Shown here piece after piece: positions 8,529-16,630 of a stretch of 64,000 nucleotides of DNA. Below the pieces are notes generated by a model that was not told the origin of the DNA, did no database searches, and was given only the letters and a program-made list of their open reading frames with translations. The translations under genes and the position numbers were made by a program. Source of the DNA: Arthrobacter_E sp044748305 (GTDB taxonomy: Bacteria > Actinomycetota > Actinomycetes > Actinomycetales > Micrococcaceae); contig NZ_JBIVFT010000001.1 of the NCBI RefSeq assembly GCF_044748305.1, positions 372,001 to 436,000 of the forward strand. The letters run 5' to 3'. Numbering within the stretch: the stretch's first letter is position 1; every line of letters begins with the position of its first letter.

Positions 8529-9104
8529 ATGACTCAGGAACCGCAGTACCCCACAGGGCCGCCCTCCGGGGGAGAGGCCCCCTACGGGCAGTTCGCCCAG
8601 CCGCCGCAGTTCTGGGGCCCGCCACCGCTTCCGCCTCTCGCGATCCGTCCCAAGGCCACCTTCACGCAGGCCGTCAAGTCAGGCTTCCGCAACTACGCCA
8701 ACTTCAACGGGCGGGCGGTCAACTCGGAGTTCTGGTGGTGGTTCGTCTTCGAGTATCTGGTGATGAGCGTGCTGTACCTCACCGCCTATGTGGTGTTCCT
8801 GGTGGGAATTCTGAGCTCCGTTGTCGAAGGCGCGCGGGTTGGTTCCCGCTCCGGTTCCCGCCTCCCGACCGCCGACTTCACCTGGAACCCGTTGCTGGTG
8901 GTGGCCGTGATCCTCGTGATCGTCCTGCTTCTGGCCGGGCTCGCCCTTTTACTCCCCGGACTGGCCGTCAGAGTGCGGAGACTCCACGACGCCGGCTACA
9001 GCGGTTGGTTCGTACTGCTGACGCTGGCCCCGTTCGGCTCAGTCGTCCTCCTCGCACTGCTGGCCATGGAAAGCAGTCCGGAAGGCATGAAATACGGCTA
9101 TTGA
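8529..9104 (+). CDS. DUF805 membrane protein (2 of 3)
   Basis: 191 residues from ATG 8529, preceded by GGAGGAAACC as Shine-Dalgarno; the longer frame starts inside the upstream hairpin and is rejected. A short Gln/Pro/Gly N-terminus (about 35 residues) precedes the DUF805 core: FTQAVKSGFRNYANFNGRAV, NSEFWWWFVFEY, two further hydrophobic segments, then RVRRLHDAGYSGWFVLL and ESSPEGMKYGY at the C-terminus. The Arg-Ser pair usual before the WWW motif is replaced by Asn-Ser. Function unknown; probably arose by tandem duplication with its neighbours. Confidence 0.87.
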   Translation: MTQEPQYPTGPPSGGEAPYGQFAQPPQFWGPPPLPPLAIRPKATFTQAVKSGFRNYANFNGRAVNSEFWWWFVFEYLVMSVLYLTAYVVFLVGILSSVVEGARVGSRSGSRLPTADFTWNPLLVVAVILVIVLLLAGLALLLPGLAVRVRRLHDAGYSGWFVLLTLAPFGSVVLLALLAMESSPEGMKYGY

Positions 9105-9113
9105 CCCAGCTCA

Positions 9114-9131
9114 ATGGGGACTTGTCCCCAT
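9114..9131 (+). terminator. Short hairpin after second DUF805 gene
   Basis: ATGGGGA (9114-9120) / TCCCCAT (9125-9131) with a 4-nt loop, ten bases past the stop. Stable but with no U tract. Confidence 0.45.
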
Positions 9132-9201
9132 AGCGGGGAGCCGCCTGAAGGTCTAGATTTAGAGCAGGACACAGATGCGCAGGTGACGGGAGAAAGCGAC
9201 C

Positions 9202-9939
9202 ATGACGCAACAACCTGATTGGCAGAACAACAACGGGGGGCAGCAGCCGCCCCAACAACCACCTTACGGGCAGCAGCCGCAACCTCCGCAGCAGCCTCCC
9301 TATGGACAGCAGCCGCAGGCGCCGCAGTACGGCACGCCGCAGGGTCAGCCGCAGCCGCCGCAATTCGGTGCCCCGCAGCAGCCCGGGTACGGCCAACAGC
9401 CCGGCGGGTATCAGCAGCAGCCGCAGAGCCCCTACGGTCAGCCGGCCTATGGCGGTCTTTACGCACCGTTCGTGCCCCGCCCCAGCGTCGGATTCGTCGA
9501 TGCGATCAAGCTGGCCTTCAGTAACTACGCCAACTTCAAGGGCCGCGCAGGGCGCAGTGAGTACTGGTGGTGGTTCCTCTTCCGCGCGGTGGTGGCCGGA
9601 ATTCCGATCGGCATCGGCTACGCCCTGCTGTTCGGCGGCATCATCAGCCAGGCCGCAGTGAGCCGCACCGACAGCTACGGCTACACCTCGAGCTCCAGCT
9701 CGGACGTCGTCTTCACCGGCGGCATGGTGTTCGGACTCATCCTGATCATCATCGGTGCCATCATCGGTCTGGCCCTCCTGGTCCCGGACCTCGCCATCGC
9801 CTGGCGCCGTCTGCACGACGCGGGCTTCCCCGGCCCGATGTTCTTCCTGGCGTTGATTCCCTACGTCGGCGGGATCATCCTGATCGTGCTCTGTGCGATG
9901 CCGAGCAAACCGGAAGGCATGAAGTACGAGGTTCAGTGA
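9202..9939 (+). CDS. DUF805 membrane protein with Gln/Pro-rich N-terminus (3 of 3)
   Basis: 245 residues. About 90 residues of Gln/Pro/Gly/Tyr repeats (YGQQPQPPQQPPYGQQPQ) precede the DUF805 domain: GFVDAIKLAFSNYANFKGRA, GRSEYWWWFLFRAV, three to four hydrophobic segments, AWRRLHDAGFPGPMFFLALI and a KPEGMKYEV terminus. The start ATG follows GGGAGAAAGCG. The tail repeats differ in phase from the first paralogue, so low-complexity sequence has expanded independently. A classic intrinsic terminator follows. Confidence 0.88.
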   Translation: MTQQPDWQNNNGGQQPPQQPPYGQQPQPPQQPPYGQQPQAPQYGTPQGQPQPPQFGAPQQPGYGQQPGGYQQQPQSPYGQPAYGGLYAPFVPRPSVGFVDAIKLAFSNYANFKGRAGRSEYWWWFLFRAVVAGIPIGIGYALLFGGIISQAAVSRTDSYGYTSSSSSDVVFTGGMVFGLILIIIGAIIGLALLVPDLAIAWRRLHDAGFPGPMFFLALIPYVGGIILIVLCAMPSKPEGMKYEVQ

Positions 9940-9958
9940 CCCTCAACTCCTCTGGAAC

Positions 9959-9998
9959 GCCGAAGACCCCCGCCTCATCGCGGGGGTCTTCGGCTTTT
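9959..9998 (+). terminator. Intrinsic terminator after third DUF805 gene
   Basis: Perfect 15-bp stem GCCGAAGACCCCCGC / GCGGGGGTCTTCGGC with the 6-nt loop CTCATC, followed directly by TTTT. It lies between the convergent DUF805 and thiE genes and could serve both strands. Confidence 0.9.
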
Positions 9999-10032
9999 CA
10001 GGCAGTTGTTCCCAGCCAGGGCAGTGTTTTGC

Positions 10033-10695
10033 TCAGAGTTCGGGCAGGGCGGCCAGGAGACGCTGTGCAGCGTCAGCAGGATCCTGTGCTTCCGTCACCG
10101 CACGGACGACGACCACGCGGCGGGCCCCCGCCTCGACGACCTGAGCCACGTTGCCGTGGTCGATGCCGCCGATCGCGAACCACGGCACGGTGGTCTGGGT
10201 CCGAGCGGCATGGCTGACCAGTTCGAGGCCGACGCCGGCCCGGCCGGGCTTCGTCGGGGTGGCCCAGAGCGGACCCACGCAGAAGTAGTCCGTCTCGGCA
10301 CGTGCCGCGGCAGCGAGCGCATCATCGACCTGCACGGGGGAGTGGGTCGAGAGGCCCAGCACGGCGTCGTCGCCCATCAAGGAACGCGCGGCGGGAAGCG
10401 GGAGGTCTTTCTGCCCGACGTGGAGCACCGGTGCACCGGAAATCGACGCGATGTCCGCGCGGTCGTTGACGGCCCAGAGTTTCCCGTGCCGCTGGGCGGC
10501 CTCGCGGAGGGCGGCGAGAAGGTCCAGTTCCTCGGCCGCTTCGATGTTCTTGTCCCGCAGTTGGATGATGTCCACGCCTCCGGCGTACGCCGCATCCACG
10601 AACCCGGCGAAGTCGCCGCGCTCCCGGCGTCCATCGGTGCAGACGTAGAGACGGGCCGAGGCGAGGGACGGTGTAGCAATTGCTGCGGAACTCAT
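10033..10695 (-). CDS. thiE: Thiamine-phosphate synthase
   Basis: 220 residues from ATG 10695; the longer frame would run into the riboswitch and is unlikely. A TIM-barrel enzyme coupling HMP-pyrophosphate and thiazole phosphate to thiamine phosphate. Visible features: LYVCTDGR at the first strand, VDIIQLRDKN (pyrophosphate/Mg binding), LWAVNDRADIA, LHVGQKDLP, GLSTHSPVQ, DYFCVGPLWATPTKPG and WFAIGGIDHGNV, all conserved ThiE blocks. It is divergent from the riboswitch-controlled thiO operon; I see no second riboswitch on its side. Confidence 0.95.
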   Translation of the reverse strand: MSSAAIATPSLASARLYVCTDGRRERGDFAGFVDAAYAGGVDIIQLRDKNIEAAEELDLLAALREAAQRHGKLWAVNDRADIASISGAPVLHVGQKDLPLPAARSLMGDDAVLGLSTHSPVQVDDALAAAARAETDYFCVGPLWATPTKPGRAGVGLELVSHAARTQTTVPWFAIGGIDHGNVAQVVEAGARRVVVVRAVTEAQDPADAAQRLLAALPEL

Positions 10696-10727
10696 GCGTT
10701 CAAGGCTAGCGGCTAGACTGATGCCGT

Positions 10728-10824
10728 ACTGCGGGAGCCGGTTCCGGATGGTCACATTCGCACGGCTGAGAGGGCTTCAGCGCCGACCGCCACACCTGAT
10801 CCGGTTCGTACCGGCGTAGGGAAG
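10728..10824 (+). promoter_or_regulatory. TPP riboswitch (THI element) of the thiO operon
   Basis: Contains GCGGGAGCC near the 5' end, the pyrimidine-sensor CTGAGAGGG (10766-10774), the pyrophosphate-sensor ACCTGATCCGG (10794-10804) and a 3' GGCGTAGGGA closing strand, the conserved skeleton of TPP aptamers. It lies directly upstream of the thiO start at 10836, so thiamine pyrophosphate should repress thiO, thiS and thiG. With the ATG only about 12 bases away, control of translation initiation is likely. Confidence 0.93.
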
Positions 10825-10835
10825 GACACGGAAGC

Positions 10836-12020
10836 ATGCAGGAGCCAGTCGTCGATGTCGCCGTGATCGGTGCGGGGATCGTGGGGCTCGGCATCGCCTG
10901 GACGGCGCTTTCCTCCGGCCGCACCGTCGCGCTCATCGACCCCGAGCCTGCCCAGGGGGCCACCTTCGCCGCAGCGGGCATGCTCGCCCCCGTGAGCGAA
11001 TACCACTACCAGGAGGAAGCCCTTCTCGGCCTGATGGTGGAGTCCTCCCGTCTGTGGCCTGAGTTCGCCGGGTCTTTCGGGGCCCTGGGCGGTTACCGCG
11101 AGACGCCCACCCTGGTGCTCGGTTTCGATGCCGCCGACCGGACGGCGCTCGCAGATCTGTGCTCCGTGCAGCGAGGCCACGGGCTCGACGTCGAGCCCGT
11201 CACCGTGCGCGAGGCTCGGCGCCTGGAACCGCTGCTCGCGCCTCAGCTCTCGTGCGCCTTCCTCACCCCGGGCGACCACCAGGTCGATCCGCGGCGTTTG
11301 CATGCGGCCATGCTGGAGCGCTTCACGGACGACGGCGGGACGCTCATGACCGAGCGCGCGGAGGAGGTCCTCTGGGCGGAGGCCTCGGCCGGCCGGGCTT
11401 CGGGCGTGAGACTTTCCTCCGGGCGTACGGTGTGGGCCCGTGAGGTCGTAGTGGCGAACGGGCTTGCCGCAGCGGACCTCGGGGGGCTCCCGGCCGATGT
11501 GCGTCTTCCCTTACGGCCCGTGCACGGCGACATCCTCAGGCTCAGAGTCCCCGAACGGCTCAAGCCTTTCCTGACGTCAACGGTGCGGGGGTCGGTGCGG
11601 GGCCTGCCTGTCTATCTGGTGCCGCGCGAGGATGGGACGGTGGTGATCGGGGCCACCCAGAGGGAGGACGGACAAAGCGGTGCATCCGCGGGCGGCGTCC
11701 ATCAGTTGCTCCGGGATGCCCAGCTTCTGGTTCCCGCGGTGGCCGAACTGGAACTGGAGGAAGTGACGGCCCGGGCCAGACCGGGCACGCCGGACAACGC
11801 CCCGTTGCTCGGGCGGGTGCGGGGCCCCGACGGGCAGGACCTGCCCGGCCTGGTGATCGCCACGGGCTTCTTCCGCCACGGGGTGCTCCTGACACCGGTG
11901 GCAGCCCGTGCGGTGCTTGAGCTTCTCGACGGTACGGGTGGTGACCGGTGGGCGGCATTCCGGCCGGACCGGTTCAGCCCAGGAACTCTTTCGCAACAGA
12001 CAGTGGAGGCACGCGCATGA
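10836..12020 (+). CDS. thiO: Glycine oxidase (thiazole biosynthesis)
   Basis: 394 residues. N-terminal FAD-binding Rossmann motif VAVIGAGIVGLGIAW, GATFAAAGMLAP characteristic of ThiO/DAO proteins, and C-terminal ARPGTPDNAPLLGRV and VIATGFFRHGVLLTP. It oxidises glycine to iminoglycine (dehydroglycine), a precursor of the thiazole ring. First gene after a TPP riboswitch; its stop overlaps the thiS start (ATGA), so the two are translationally coupled. Confidence 0.95.
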   Translation: MQEPVVDVAVIGAGIVGLGIAWTALSSGRTVALIDPEPAQGATFAAAGMLAPVSEYHYQEEALLGLMVESSRLWPEFAGSFGALGGYRETPTLVLGFDAADRTALADLCSVQRGHGLDVEPVTVREARRLEPLLAPQLSCAFLTPGDHQVDPRRLHAAMLERFTDDGGTLMTERAEEVLWAEASAGRASGVRLSSGRTVWAREVVVANGLAAADLGGLPADVRLPLRPVHGDILRLRVPERLKPFLTSTVRGSVRGLPVYLVPREDGTVVIGATQREDGQSGASAGGVHQLLRDAQLLVPAVAELELEEVTARARPGTPDNAPLLGRVRGPDGQDLPGLVIATGFFRHGVLLTPVAARAVLELLDGTGGDRWAAFRPDRFSPGTLSQQTVEARA

Positions 12021-12253
12021 ACATCACCGTCAATGGTGAACGGCACACGCTGGGGGACGACGCCACCGTCGCTGCCCTGGTGGCCCGGGTGACAGGGCGG
12101 GAGATCCTGCCGGACGGCCAGGCCGCGGATGGCCGCCGGGTGGGAATGGCGGTGGCCCGCAACGCCACCGTGATCCCGAGGAGCCTCTGGTCGGGGACCG
12201 CCCTGGCCGATGGGGATGAACTCGAACTCGTGACCGCGGTGCAGGGAGGCTGA
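12017..12253 (+). CDS. thiS: Sulfur carrier protein ThiS
   Basis: 78 residues, beta-grasp fold, ending in the functional Gly-Gly (VTAVQGG). The C-terminus is adenylated by a ThiF/MoeB-type enzyme and converted to thiocarboxylate, which donates sulfur to the thiazole. It begins MNITVNGERH and has ALADGDELELV before the tail as in other ThiS. The insertion TGREILPDGQAADGRRVGMAVARNATV is typical of the actinobacterial form. ATG 12017 overlaps the thiO stop; one base separates it from thiG. Confidence 0.95.
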   Translation: MNITVNGERHTLGDDATVAALVARVTGREILPDGQAADGRRVGMAVARNATVIPRSLWSGTALADGDELELVTAVQGG

Positions 12254-12254
12254 G

Positions 12255-13046
12255 ATGACCCGGACAATGCATGACGACGATCCTCTGCTGATCGACGGCG
12301 TGGAGCTCGGCTCCCGCCTCATCATGGGCACCGGTGGGGCGCCGAGTCTGGACGGCCTGGGCGCGGCACTGCTCGCCTCCGGCACCGAGCTCACCACGGT
12401 GGCCATGCGACGGTACAGTCCGGCAGAGAACGGTTCGCTCTTCCAAATCCTCCTCGACCAGGGGATCAGGGTGCTGCCCAATACGGCAGGCTGTTTCACG
12501 GCGCGTGACGCGGTGCTGACCGCGGAACTGGCGCGTGAGGCCCTGGAGACCGATTGGGTCAAGCTGGAGGTGATCGCCGACGAGCACACCCTGCTGCCCG
12601 ACGCCGTCGAACTGGTGGAAGCCACCGAACAGCTGGTGGCCAAGGGCTTCAAGGTCTTCGCCTACACCAACGACGATCCCGTGCTCGCACTGCGCCTGGA
12701 ACAGCTGGGCGCCGTGGCGGTCATGCCGCTCGGTGCACCCATCGGGACCGGGCTCGGCATTCTGAACCCGCACAACATCGAGGTGATCGTCTCTCGGGCG
12801 TCCGTGCCGGTGGTGCTGGATGCAGGGATCGGGACGGCGTCCGATGCTGCGCTGGCCATGGAGCTGGGGTGCGACGCCGTCCTGCTGGCGACTGCTGTGA
12901 CCCGGGCCCAGGACCCGGTGCGGATGGCGACGGCGTTCCGGCACGCCGTCGTCGCGGGCCGTCTTGCGGCAACAGCAGGGCGGATCCCCAAGCGTGAGCA
13001 TGCCCTGGCTTCGTCGAGCATGGCCGGCCGGGCGGAGTTCCTCTAG
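12255..13046 (+). CDS. thiG: Thiazole synthase
   Basis: 263 residues, TIM-barrel enzyme condensing 1-deoxyxylulose phosphate, dehydroglycine and ThiS thiocarboxylate. The Schiff-base lysine is in DWVKLEVIAD; other conserved blocks are LPNTAGCFTARDAVLTA, GAVAVMPLGAPIGTGLGI, VVLDAGIGTASDAALAMELG and CDAVLLATAVTRAQDP. Last gene of the thiOSG operon; a long hairpin follows at 13075-13125. Confidence 0.97.
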   Translation: MTRTMHDDDPLLIDGVELGSRLIMGTGGAPSLDGLGAALLASGTELTTVAMRRYSPAENGSLFQILLDQGIRVLPNTAGCFTARDAVLTAELAREALETDWVKLEVIADEHTLLPDAVELVEATEQLVAKGFKVFAYTNDDPVLALRLEQLGAVAVMPLGAPIGTGLGILNPHNIEVIVSRASVPVVLDAGIGTASDAALAMELGCDAVLLATAVTRAQDPVRMATAFRHAVVAGRLAATAGRIPKREHALASSSMAGRAEFL

Positions 13047-13074
13047 ACCGAAACGGTCAACTGGGCCGAAACAG

Positions 13075-13125
13075 CGAATTCCCGGTGAAGCCGCGTCTTC
13101 AAGACGCGGCTTCACCGGGAATTCG
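13075..13125. terminator. Long perfect hairpin between convergent thiG and a membrane-protein gene
   Basis: 25-bp arms, CGAATTCCCGGTGAAGCCGC... (13075-13099) and its exact complement (13101-13125), around the single base C at 13100. A short block GAAAC/GTTTC extends the symmetry with mismatches. Its position suggests a bidirectional terminator, though it is longer than needed and has no U tract. Confidence 0.8.
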
Positions 13126-13187
13126 TCGTTTCAGCGGTGTGCTGTGTTTCAGCGCAATGCTGGGCGGGGCCGAGCTTCTTGCCGTGC

Positions 13188-13490
13188 TCAGGCCCGGAGG
13201 ATATCCGTCAGAGCGGCGGTGTCCGTGGCGGCGCGGCGGGCGCCGAACACCAAGGAGACCAGGAAAGCCGTCGCCGTGCCGAGCACGAGCGGGCCGATCC
13301 ACGGCAGCCAGGTCCAGCCGGGGAGGTATCCCAGACCGAAGGCGATGAACACGATCCAGGAGATCGCCGCGATCAATACCCCGGCGCCCGCGGGAAGGGC
13401 TGCGCCCAGGGCGCTGCGCCGGGGGTTCACGGCCCAGGCGAGCGCTCCGAGCGCCACGACTCCGAGGAGCGGGATGATCAAGGACAGCAT
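13188..13490 (-). CDS. Small membrane protein, function unknown
   Basis: 100 residues with three predicted membrane spans: an N-terminal one (MLSLIIPLLGVVALGALAWAV with NPRR after it), one around residues 35-55 (GVLIAAISWIVFIAFGLGYL) and one around 62-82 (WIGPLVLGTATAFLVSLVFG), then a short polar tail. I do not recognise the family. It is transcribed in the same direction as DUF3107 upstream, with a 13-bp gap, and they may be co-transcribed; it converges with thiG. Confidence 0.7.
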   Translation of the reverse strand: MLSLIIPLLGVVALGALAWAVNPRRSALGAALPAGAGVLIAAISWIVFIAFGLGYLPGWTWLPWIGPLVLGTATAFLVSLVFGARRAATDTAALTDILRA

Positions 13491-13503
13491 GGTCGCCTGC
13501 GGC

Positions 13504-13728
13504 CTAGAGGGCGCCGAAGCCGACGCGGCGCTGCTCTTCCGGACCCACCTCGACGTAGCCCAGGACGGCGGCGGGAATGATCACGCTGCGGCCCTTGACG
13601 TCGCTCAGGGAAAGCACGCCGCCGGAGGCGAGCGCCTCGGAAACGGCCTTGGTCACGGTCTCTGCGTCCTCGTCGGACTCGAAGACGATCTCACGGGCCA
13701 CGTTCTGGATGCCGATCTTAACTTCCAC
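13504..13728 (-). CDS. DUF3107 protein
   Basis: 74 residues from GTG 13728, which has an ideal AGGAGG five bases upstream; the longer frame would include this Shine-Dalgarno. Sequence VEVKIGIQNVAREIVFES ... GVLSLSDVKGRSVIIPA ... YVEVGPEEQRRVGFGAL matches the actinobacterial DUF3107 family, small cytosolic ATP-binding-like proteins of unproven function often found near DNA repair or helicase genes. Here it precedes a small membrane protein. Confidence 0.88.
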   Translation of the reverse strand: MEVKIGIQNVAREIVFESDEDAETVTKAVSEALASGGVLSLSDVKGRSVIIPAAVLGYVEVGPEEQRRVGFGAL

Positions 13729-13872
13729 GTTCGCCTCCTGGCGGTTCACTGGCTCCGGCGGACCGGAGCGTCAACAAGCTTTTCCAAGCCTAAGGGGTCT
13801 TTCCCCTTCGCGACCCTCCGCATGGCTGAGAGCGAACACGGAGAACGCGTGCCTGTGTCCTGATGCCAGACG

Positions 13873-13914
13873 TCCTGCCCTGAATGCTCTGCCCTAAATG
13901 TCGTGTCTCAAATG
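13873..13914. repeat. Three tandem degenerate 14-nt repeats
   Basis: TCCTGCCCTGAATG, CTCTGCCCTAAATG and TCGTGTCTCAAATG follow each other without gaps, ending shortly before palindromic repeat B. The 322-bp gap 13750-14071 otherwise holds a small hairpin (AAGGGG-tcttt-CCCCTT near 13791) and no convincing gene. Confidence 0.6.
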
Positions 13915-13937
13915 TCCGGTGCCAGAGGTCCTGTCCG

Positions 13938-14008
13938 GCCGAGCTCGCTAGTTCGGTGCGAGCCCGCGAGATTGATGCGCGAGTTCGCACTGAACTAGCG
14001 AGCTCGGC
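13938..14008. repeat. 71-nt imperfect palindromic repeat, copy B
   Basis: Same architecture and exact length as copy A: ends GCCGAGCTCGCTAGTTC / GAACTAGCGAGCTCGGC and inner GTGCGA / TCGCAC. Flanking bases CCTGTCCG and CGGACAGG further out also pair. It lies between the DUF3107 and TetR genes, both on the minus strand. Confidence 0.85.
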
Positions 14009-14071
14009 GGAAGCAGTACGGACAGGCCGAAGGAGCACGGACAGAACGGCGGCCGGACTGGGCGGCCGGTC

Positions 14072-14695
14072 TCAGCTTTCCTTGGGGAAGCGGCTGATAC
14101 CGCGCCAGGCGAGGCGGTAGATGAGGTCGCTGGCGACGTCGAGGTCGAGCCGCCCGTCGGTCTCCAGCCAATAGCGGGCGCTGACCTGCGCGAGCCCGGA
14201 GAGGCCACGGCCGAGCAACTGTGCCTCGATCATCGGCAATTTGGTGTCCTCCGCGATCACGCGGGCGACGGCGTCGGCGAAGGTGCGGTTGAGTGTCTCG
14301 AGCCGCTCGCTCACATCCTGGTCATTGGTCAGGCCGGACTCGAACACGAGGCGGTGGGCCTGATCGTCACTCGCCATGAACTCGAAATAGGCGCGCATGA
14401 CGGCCTGGACCCGGAGCTTGTTGTCCGTGGTCGAGTCGATGGCGGTCAGGAGCATCTCCGTCAGGACGGCGAGATGGCTGTCCAGGAGCGCGAGAAAGAG
14501 CTCGCGTTTGGAGGGGAAGTGCTGGTAGAGCACGGGCTTGCTGACCCTGGCGGCCTCGGCGATCTCGTCCATGGCGGCACCGTGATAGCCGTTGGCGACG
14601 AACACTTCCTGCGCAGCCTGCAGAAGCTGAGCCCGGCGCTCATCCCGGGGAAGGCGCGCCGTGCGAGCGCCGGGGCGTGCATCGCTCACAGTCAC
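14072..14695 (-). CDS. TetR/AcrR-family transcriptional regulator
   Basis: 207 residues from GTG 14695. DNA-binding domain LPRDERRAQLLQAAQEVF, NGYHGAAMDEIAEAARVSKP and LYQHFPSKRELFLALLD; the C-terminal part (AHRLVFESG, ARYWLETDGRLDLDVASDLI) is the TetR_C_33-type dimerisation domain of a family common in Micrococcaceae and mycobacteria. Ligand and targets cannot be read from sequence. Divergent from moeZ, with about 100 bp between them. Confidence 0.9.
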   Translation of the reverse strand: MTVSDARPGARTARLPRDERRAQLLQAAQEVFVANGYHGAAMDEIAEAARVSKPVLYQHFPSKRELFLALLDSHLAVLTEMLLTAIDSTTDNKLRVQAVMRAYFEFMASDDQAHRLVFESGLTNDQDVSERLETLNRTFADAVARVIAEDTKLPMIEAQLLGRGLSGLAQVSARYWLETDGRLDLDVASDLIYRLAWRGISRFPKES

Positions 14696-14797
14696 ATTCC
14701 GTCCTTTGCTTTCGTGGCCGTCCTCGGCGAACGGCGTGAAGACAGTCTACTCGCAGGTAACATGACGGCTCCCAGGCACGCGGCATAGATTGGAGGC

Positions 14798-15997
14798 ATG
14801 TCTGCGACCGATTCCCGGACCACCCTGCCGCCTCTCGTCGAGCCTGCGGAGGCGCTCAGCCGCGAAGAGCTGGAGCGATACTCCCGGCATGTCATCATCC
14901 CTGAGATCGGATCCGTGGGACAGCGCCGGCTCAAGAACGCGCGCATTCTGGTGATCGGCGCGGGAGGCCTCGGATCGCCCGCCCTCCTCTATCTGGCGGC
15001 AGCCGGAGTGGGGACGCTCGGTGTGGTGGACGACGACGTCGTGGAGCTGAGCAATCTGCAGCGTCAGGTCATGCACACCGTGGACCGGGTCGGACTTCCG
15101 AAGACGGAATCGGCGGCCCAGGCCATCGCTGAGCTGAACCCGCTGGTGACAGTGGTGCAGCACCGTGTCCGCCTCGACAACAGCAACGCCGTCGAGCTGT
15201 TCCGCCAGTACGATCTCATCCTCGACGGTGCGGACAACTTCGAGACCCGCTATCTCGTCAACGACGCGGCGGCGATTGCCGGCAAACCCTATGTCTGGGG
15301 TTCGATCTTCCGCTTCGACGGGCAGGTCAGCGTGTTCTGGGAGCAGTACGGGCCCACTTATCGCGATCTGTATCCGGAAGCACCGCCGGCGGGCAGTGTT
15401 CCGAGCTGTGGTGAGGGGGGAGTCTTCGGCATGCTCTGCGCGGCCGTCGGCTCGCTCATGGTGAGCGAGGCGATCAAGCTGGTGACCGGCGTCGGCCGCT
15501 CCTTGCTGGGGCGAGTGGCGCTCTTCGACGCGCTCGGCGGATCGTGGCGGCAGATCAACGTGCTCAAGGACCCGGACGCTCAGCCGATCACGGAGCTGAG
15601 CGACTACGCGGCCTTCTGCGGGGTCGCTCCCGAAGAAGAGGCGGCGGAGGATCTGGAGAGCGCGGGTGCGGTGACCGCCACCCAGCTGGCCACGATGCTT
15701 GCGGCCCGGGACGCGGGAGGCCGTGATTTCCTCCTGGTCGATGTCCGTGAGACGGGCGAACACGACATCGTCGCCATCCCGGGGGCCGTGCTGATTCCGC
15801 AGGGCCGGATTCTGGCAGGGGAGGCCTGGTCGGAGCTGCCGCGGGAGCGGGAGATCGTCTTCCACTGCAAAGGCGGGACGCGCTCGGCCAACGTCCTGGC
15901 GGCCGCCCGCCGGGAAGGTTATACGAAGGTCAGTCACCTCGACGGCGGTGTCCTCGCCTGGGTCCGGGACGTCGAGCCCGGGAAGCCGGTCTACTGA
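14798..15997 (+). CDS. moeZ: ThiF/MoeB-type adenylyltransferase with C-terminal rhodanese domain (MoeZ-like)
   Basis: 399 residues. Residues 1-285 are an E1-like domain: YSRHVIIPEIGSVGQRRL, nucleotide site ILVIGAGGLGSPALLYLAAAG, NLQRQVMHT, DGADNFETRYLVNDA and VPSCGEGGVFG. Residues 300-399 are a rhodanese domain with the active-site loop VFHCKGGTRSANVL. Such proteins adenylate the Gly-Gly tail of sulfur carriers (MoaD, ThiS, CysO) and transfer persulfide sulfur to them in the cytosol. No separate thiF is seen beside thiS, so this enzyme could activate the ThiS encoded 2.8 kb upstream; that link is inferred. Confidence 0.93.
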   Translation: MSATDSRTTLPPLVEPAEALSREELERYSRHVIIPEIGSVGQRRLKNARILVIGAGGLGSPALLYLAAAGVGTLGVVDDDVVELSNLQRQVMHTVDRVGLPKTESAAQAIAELNPLVTVVQHRVRLDNSNAVELFRQYDLILDGADNFETRYLVNDAAAIAGKPYVWGSIFRFDGQVSVFWEQYGPTYRDLYPEAPPAGSVPSCGEGGVFGMLCAAVGSLMVSEAIKLVTGVGRSLLGRVALFDALGGSWRQINVLKDPDAQPITELSDYAAFCGVAPEEEAAEDLESAGAVTATQLATMLAARDAGGRDFLLVDVRETGEHDIVAIPGAVLIPQGRILAGEAWSELPREREIVFHCKGGTRSANVLAAARREGYTKVSHLDGGVLAWVRDVEPGKPVY

Positions 15998-16033
15998 AGG
16001 TTCCGGCTCTGCTGCGCATTCAATGATGCTATC

Positions 16034-16071
16034 GACATGTCAAAACAGACATGTCAGAATATGGTCATGTC
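16034..16071. promoter_or_regulatory. Repeated GACATGTC operator upstream of padR
   Basis: Two exact palindromes GACATGTC (16034-16041 and 16048-16055), 14 bp apart, plus a half-matching GTCATGTC at 16064-16071 that overlaps the gene start. The spacing and position suggest autoregulation by the PadR protein. Confidence 0.6.
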
Positions 16072-16630
16072 ACTTGCTTTCGCCCTTGTCGGTCTGCTCG
16101 CCGTAGAGCCGCAATCGGGCTACTCCTTGTCGAAGACCTTCGGTGAAAGCCTCGGGCGCTACGCGTGGAGCGCCGGGCATCCGGCCATCTACACCGAGCT
16201 GTCCGGTCTGGTCGATCGTGGCCTGATCGAGGTCGTCGGTGAAGGCGCTCGCGGAAGCAAGACGTATGCCGCTACGGGAGCAGGCCGGGACGAACTTCGG
16301 GCCTGGCTCATGAATGACCCTGTCGGCAGAGCGAAAATCCGCAACGAACCGGTTCTTCGGCTGTTCCTGCTCACGGCCCTTGAGCCATCCGATGCGATCA
16401 CCGTTCTGCGGCGGCTCATCGAACATGTCGATGCCGAGATGATCGACCTGGCCAGGGCCAGGGCCCGGCATGCTGACCGGATACCGGCAGGTCCGGAAGG
16501 GTACGGGCAGCTCGCGGCTGAGTACGGATTACGGGCCGACCGGGCGGTGCGGGACTGGGCGGCATGGGCCATCGACCAACTCCAAAAGCAGCAAGAGAAA
16601 GAGCAGCAAGAGAAGGGGACTGCGCCGTGA
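16061..16630 (+). CDS. PadR-family transcriptional regulator
   Basis: About 189 residues from ATG 16061 (ATG 16067 is also possible; the ATG at 16037 lies inside the operator repeats and adds residues without family similarity). Winged-helix domain MSLAFALVGLLAVEPQSGYSL, then AIYTELSGLVDRGLIEVVGEGARGSKTY, and a C-terminal helical Vir-type dimerisation domain ending in a Gln/Lys/Glu-rich stretch. The gene overlaps the following hydrolase (GTGA), so the two form an operon; the regulator probably senses a substrate related to the hydrolase. Confidence 0.88.
   Translation: MVMSLAFALVGLLAVEPQSGYSLSKTFGESLGRYAWSAGHPAIYTELSGLVDRGLIEVVGEGARGSKTYAATGAGRDELRAWLMNDPVGRAKIRNEPVLRLFLLTALEPSDAITVLRRLIEHVDAEMIDLARARARHADRIPAGPEGYGQLAAEYGLRADRAVRDWAAWAIDQLQKQQEKEQQEKGTAP

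Noticed and set aside
10696..10727. Second TPP riboswitch for the divergent thiE
   Set aside because: Only about 30 bases separate thiE from the thiO aptamer and no CTGAGA element is found on the thiE side.
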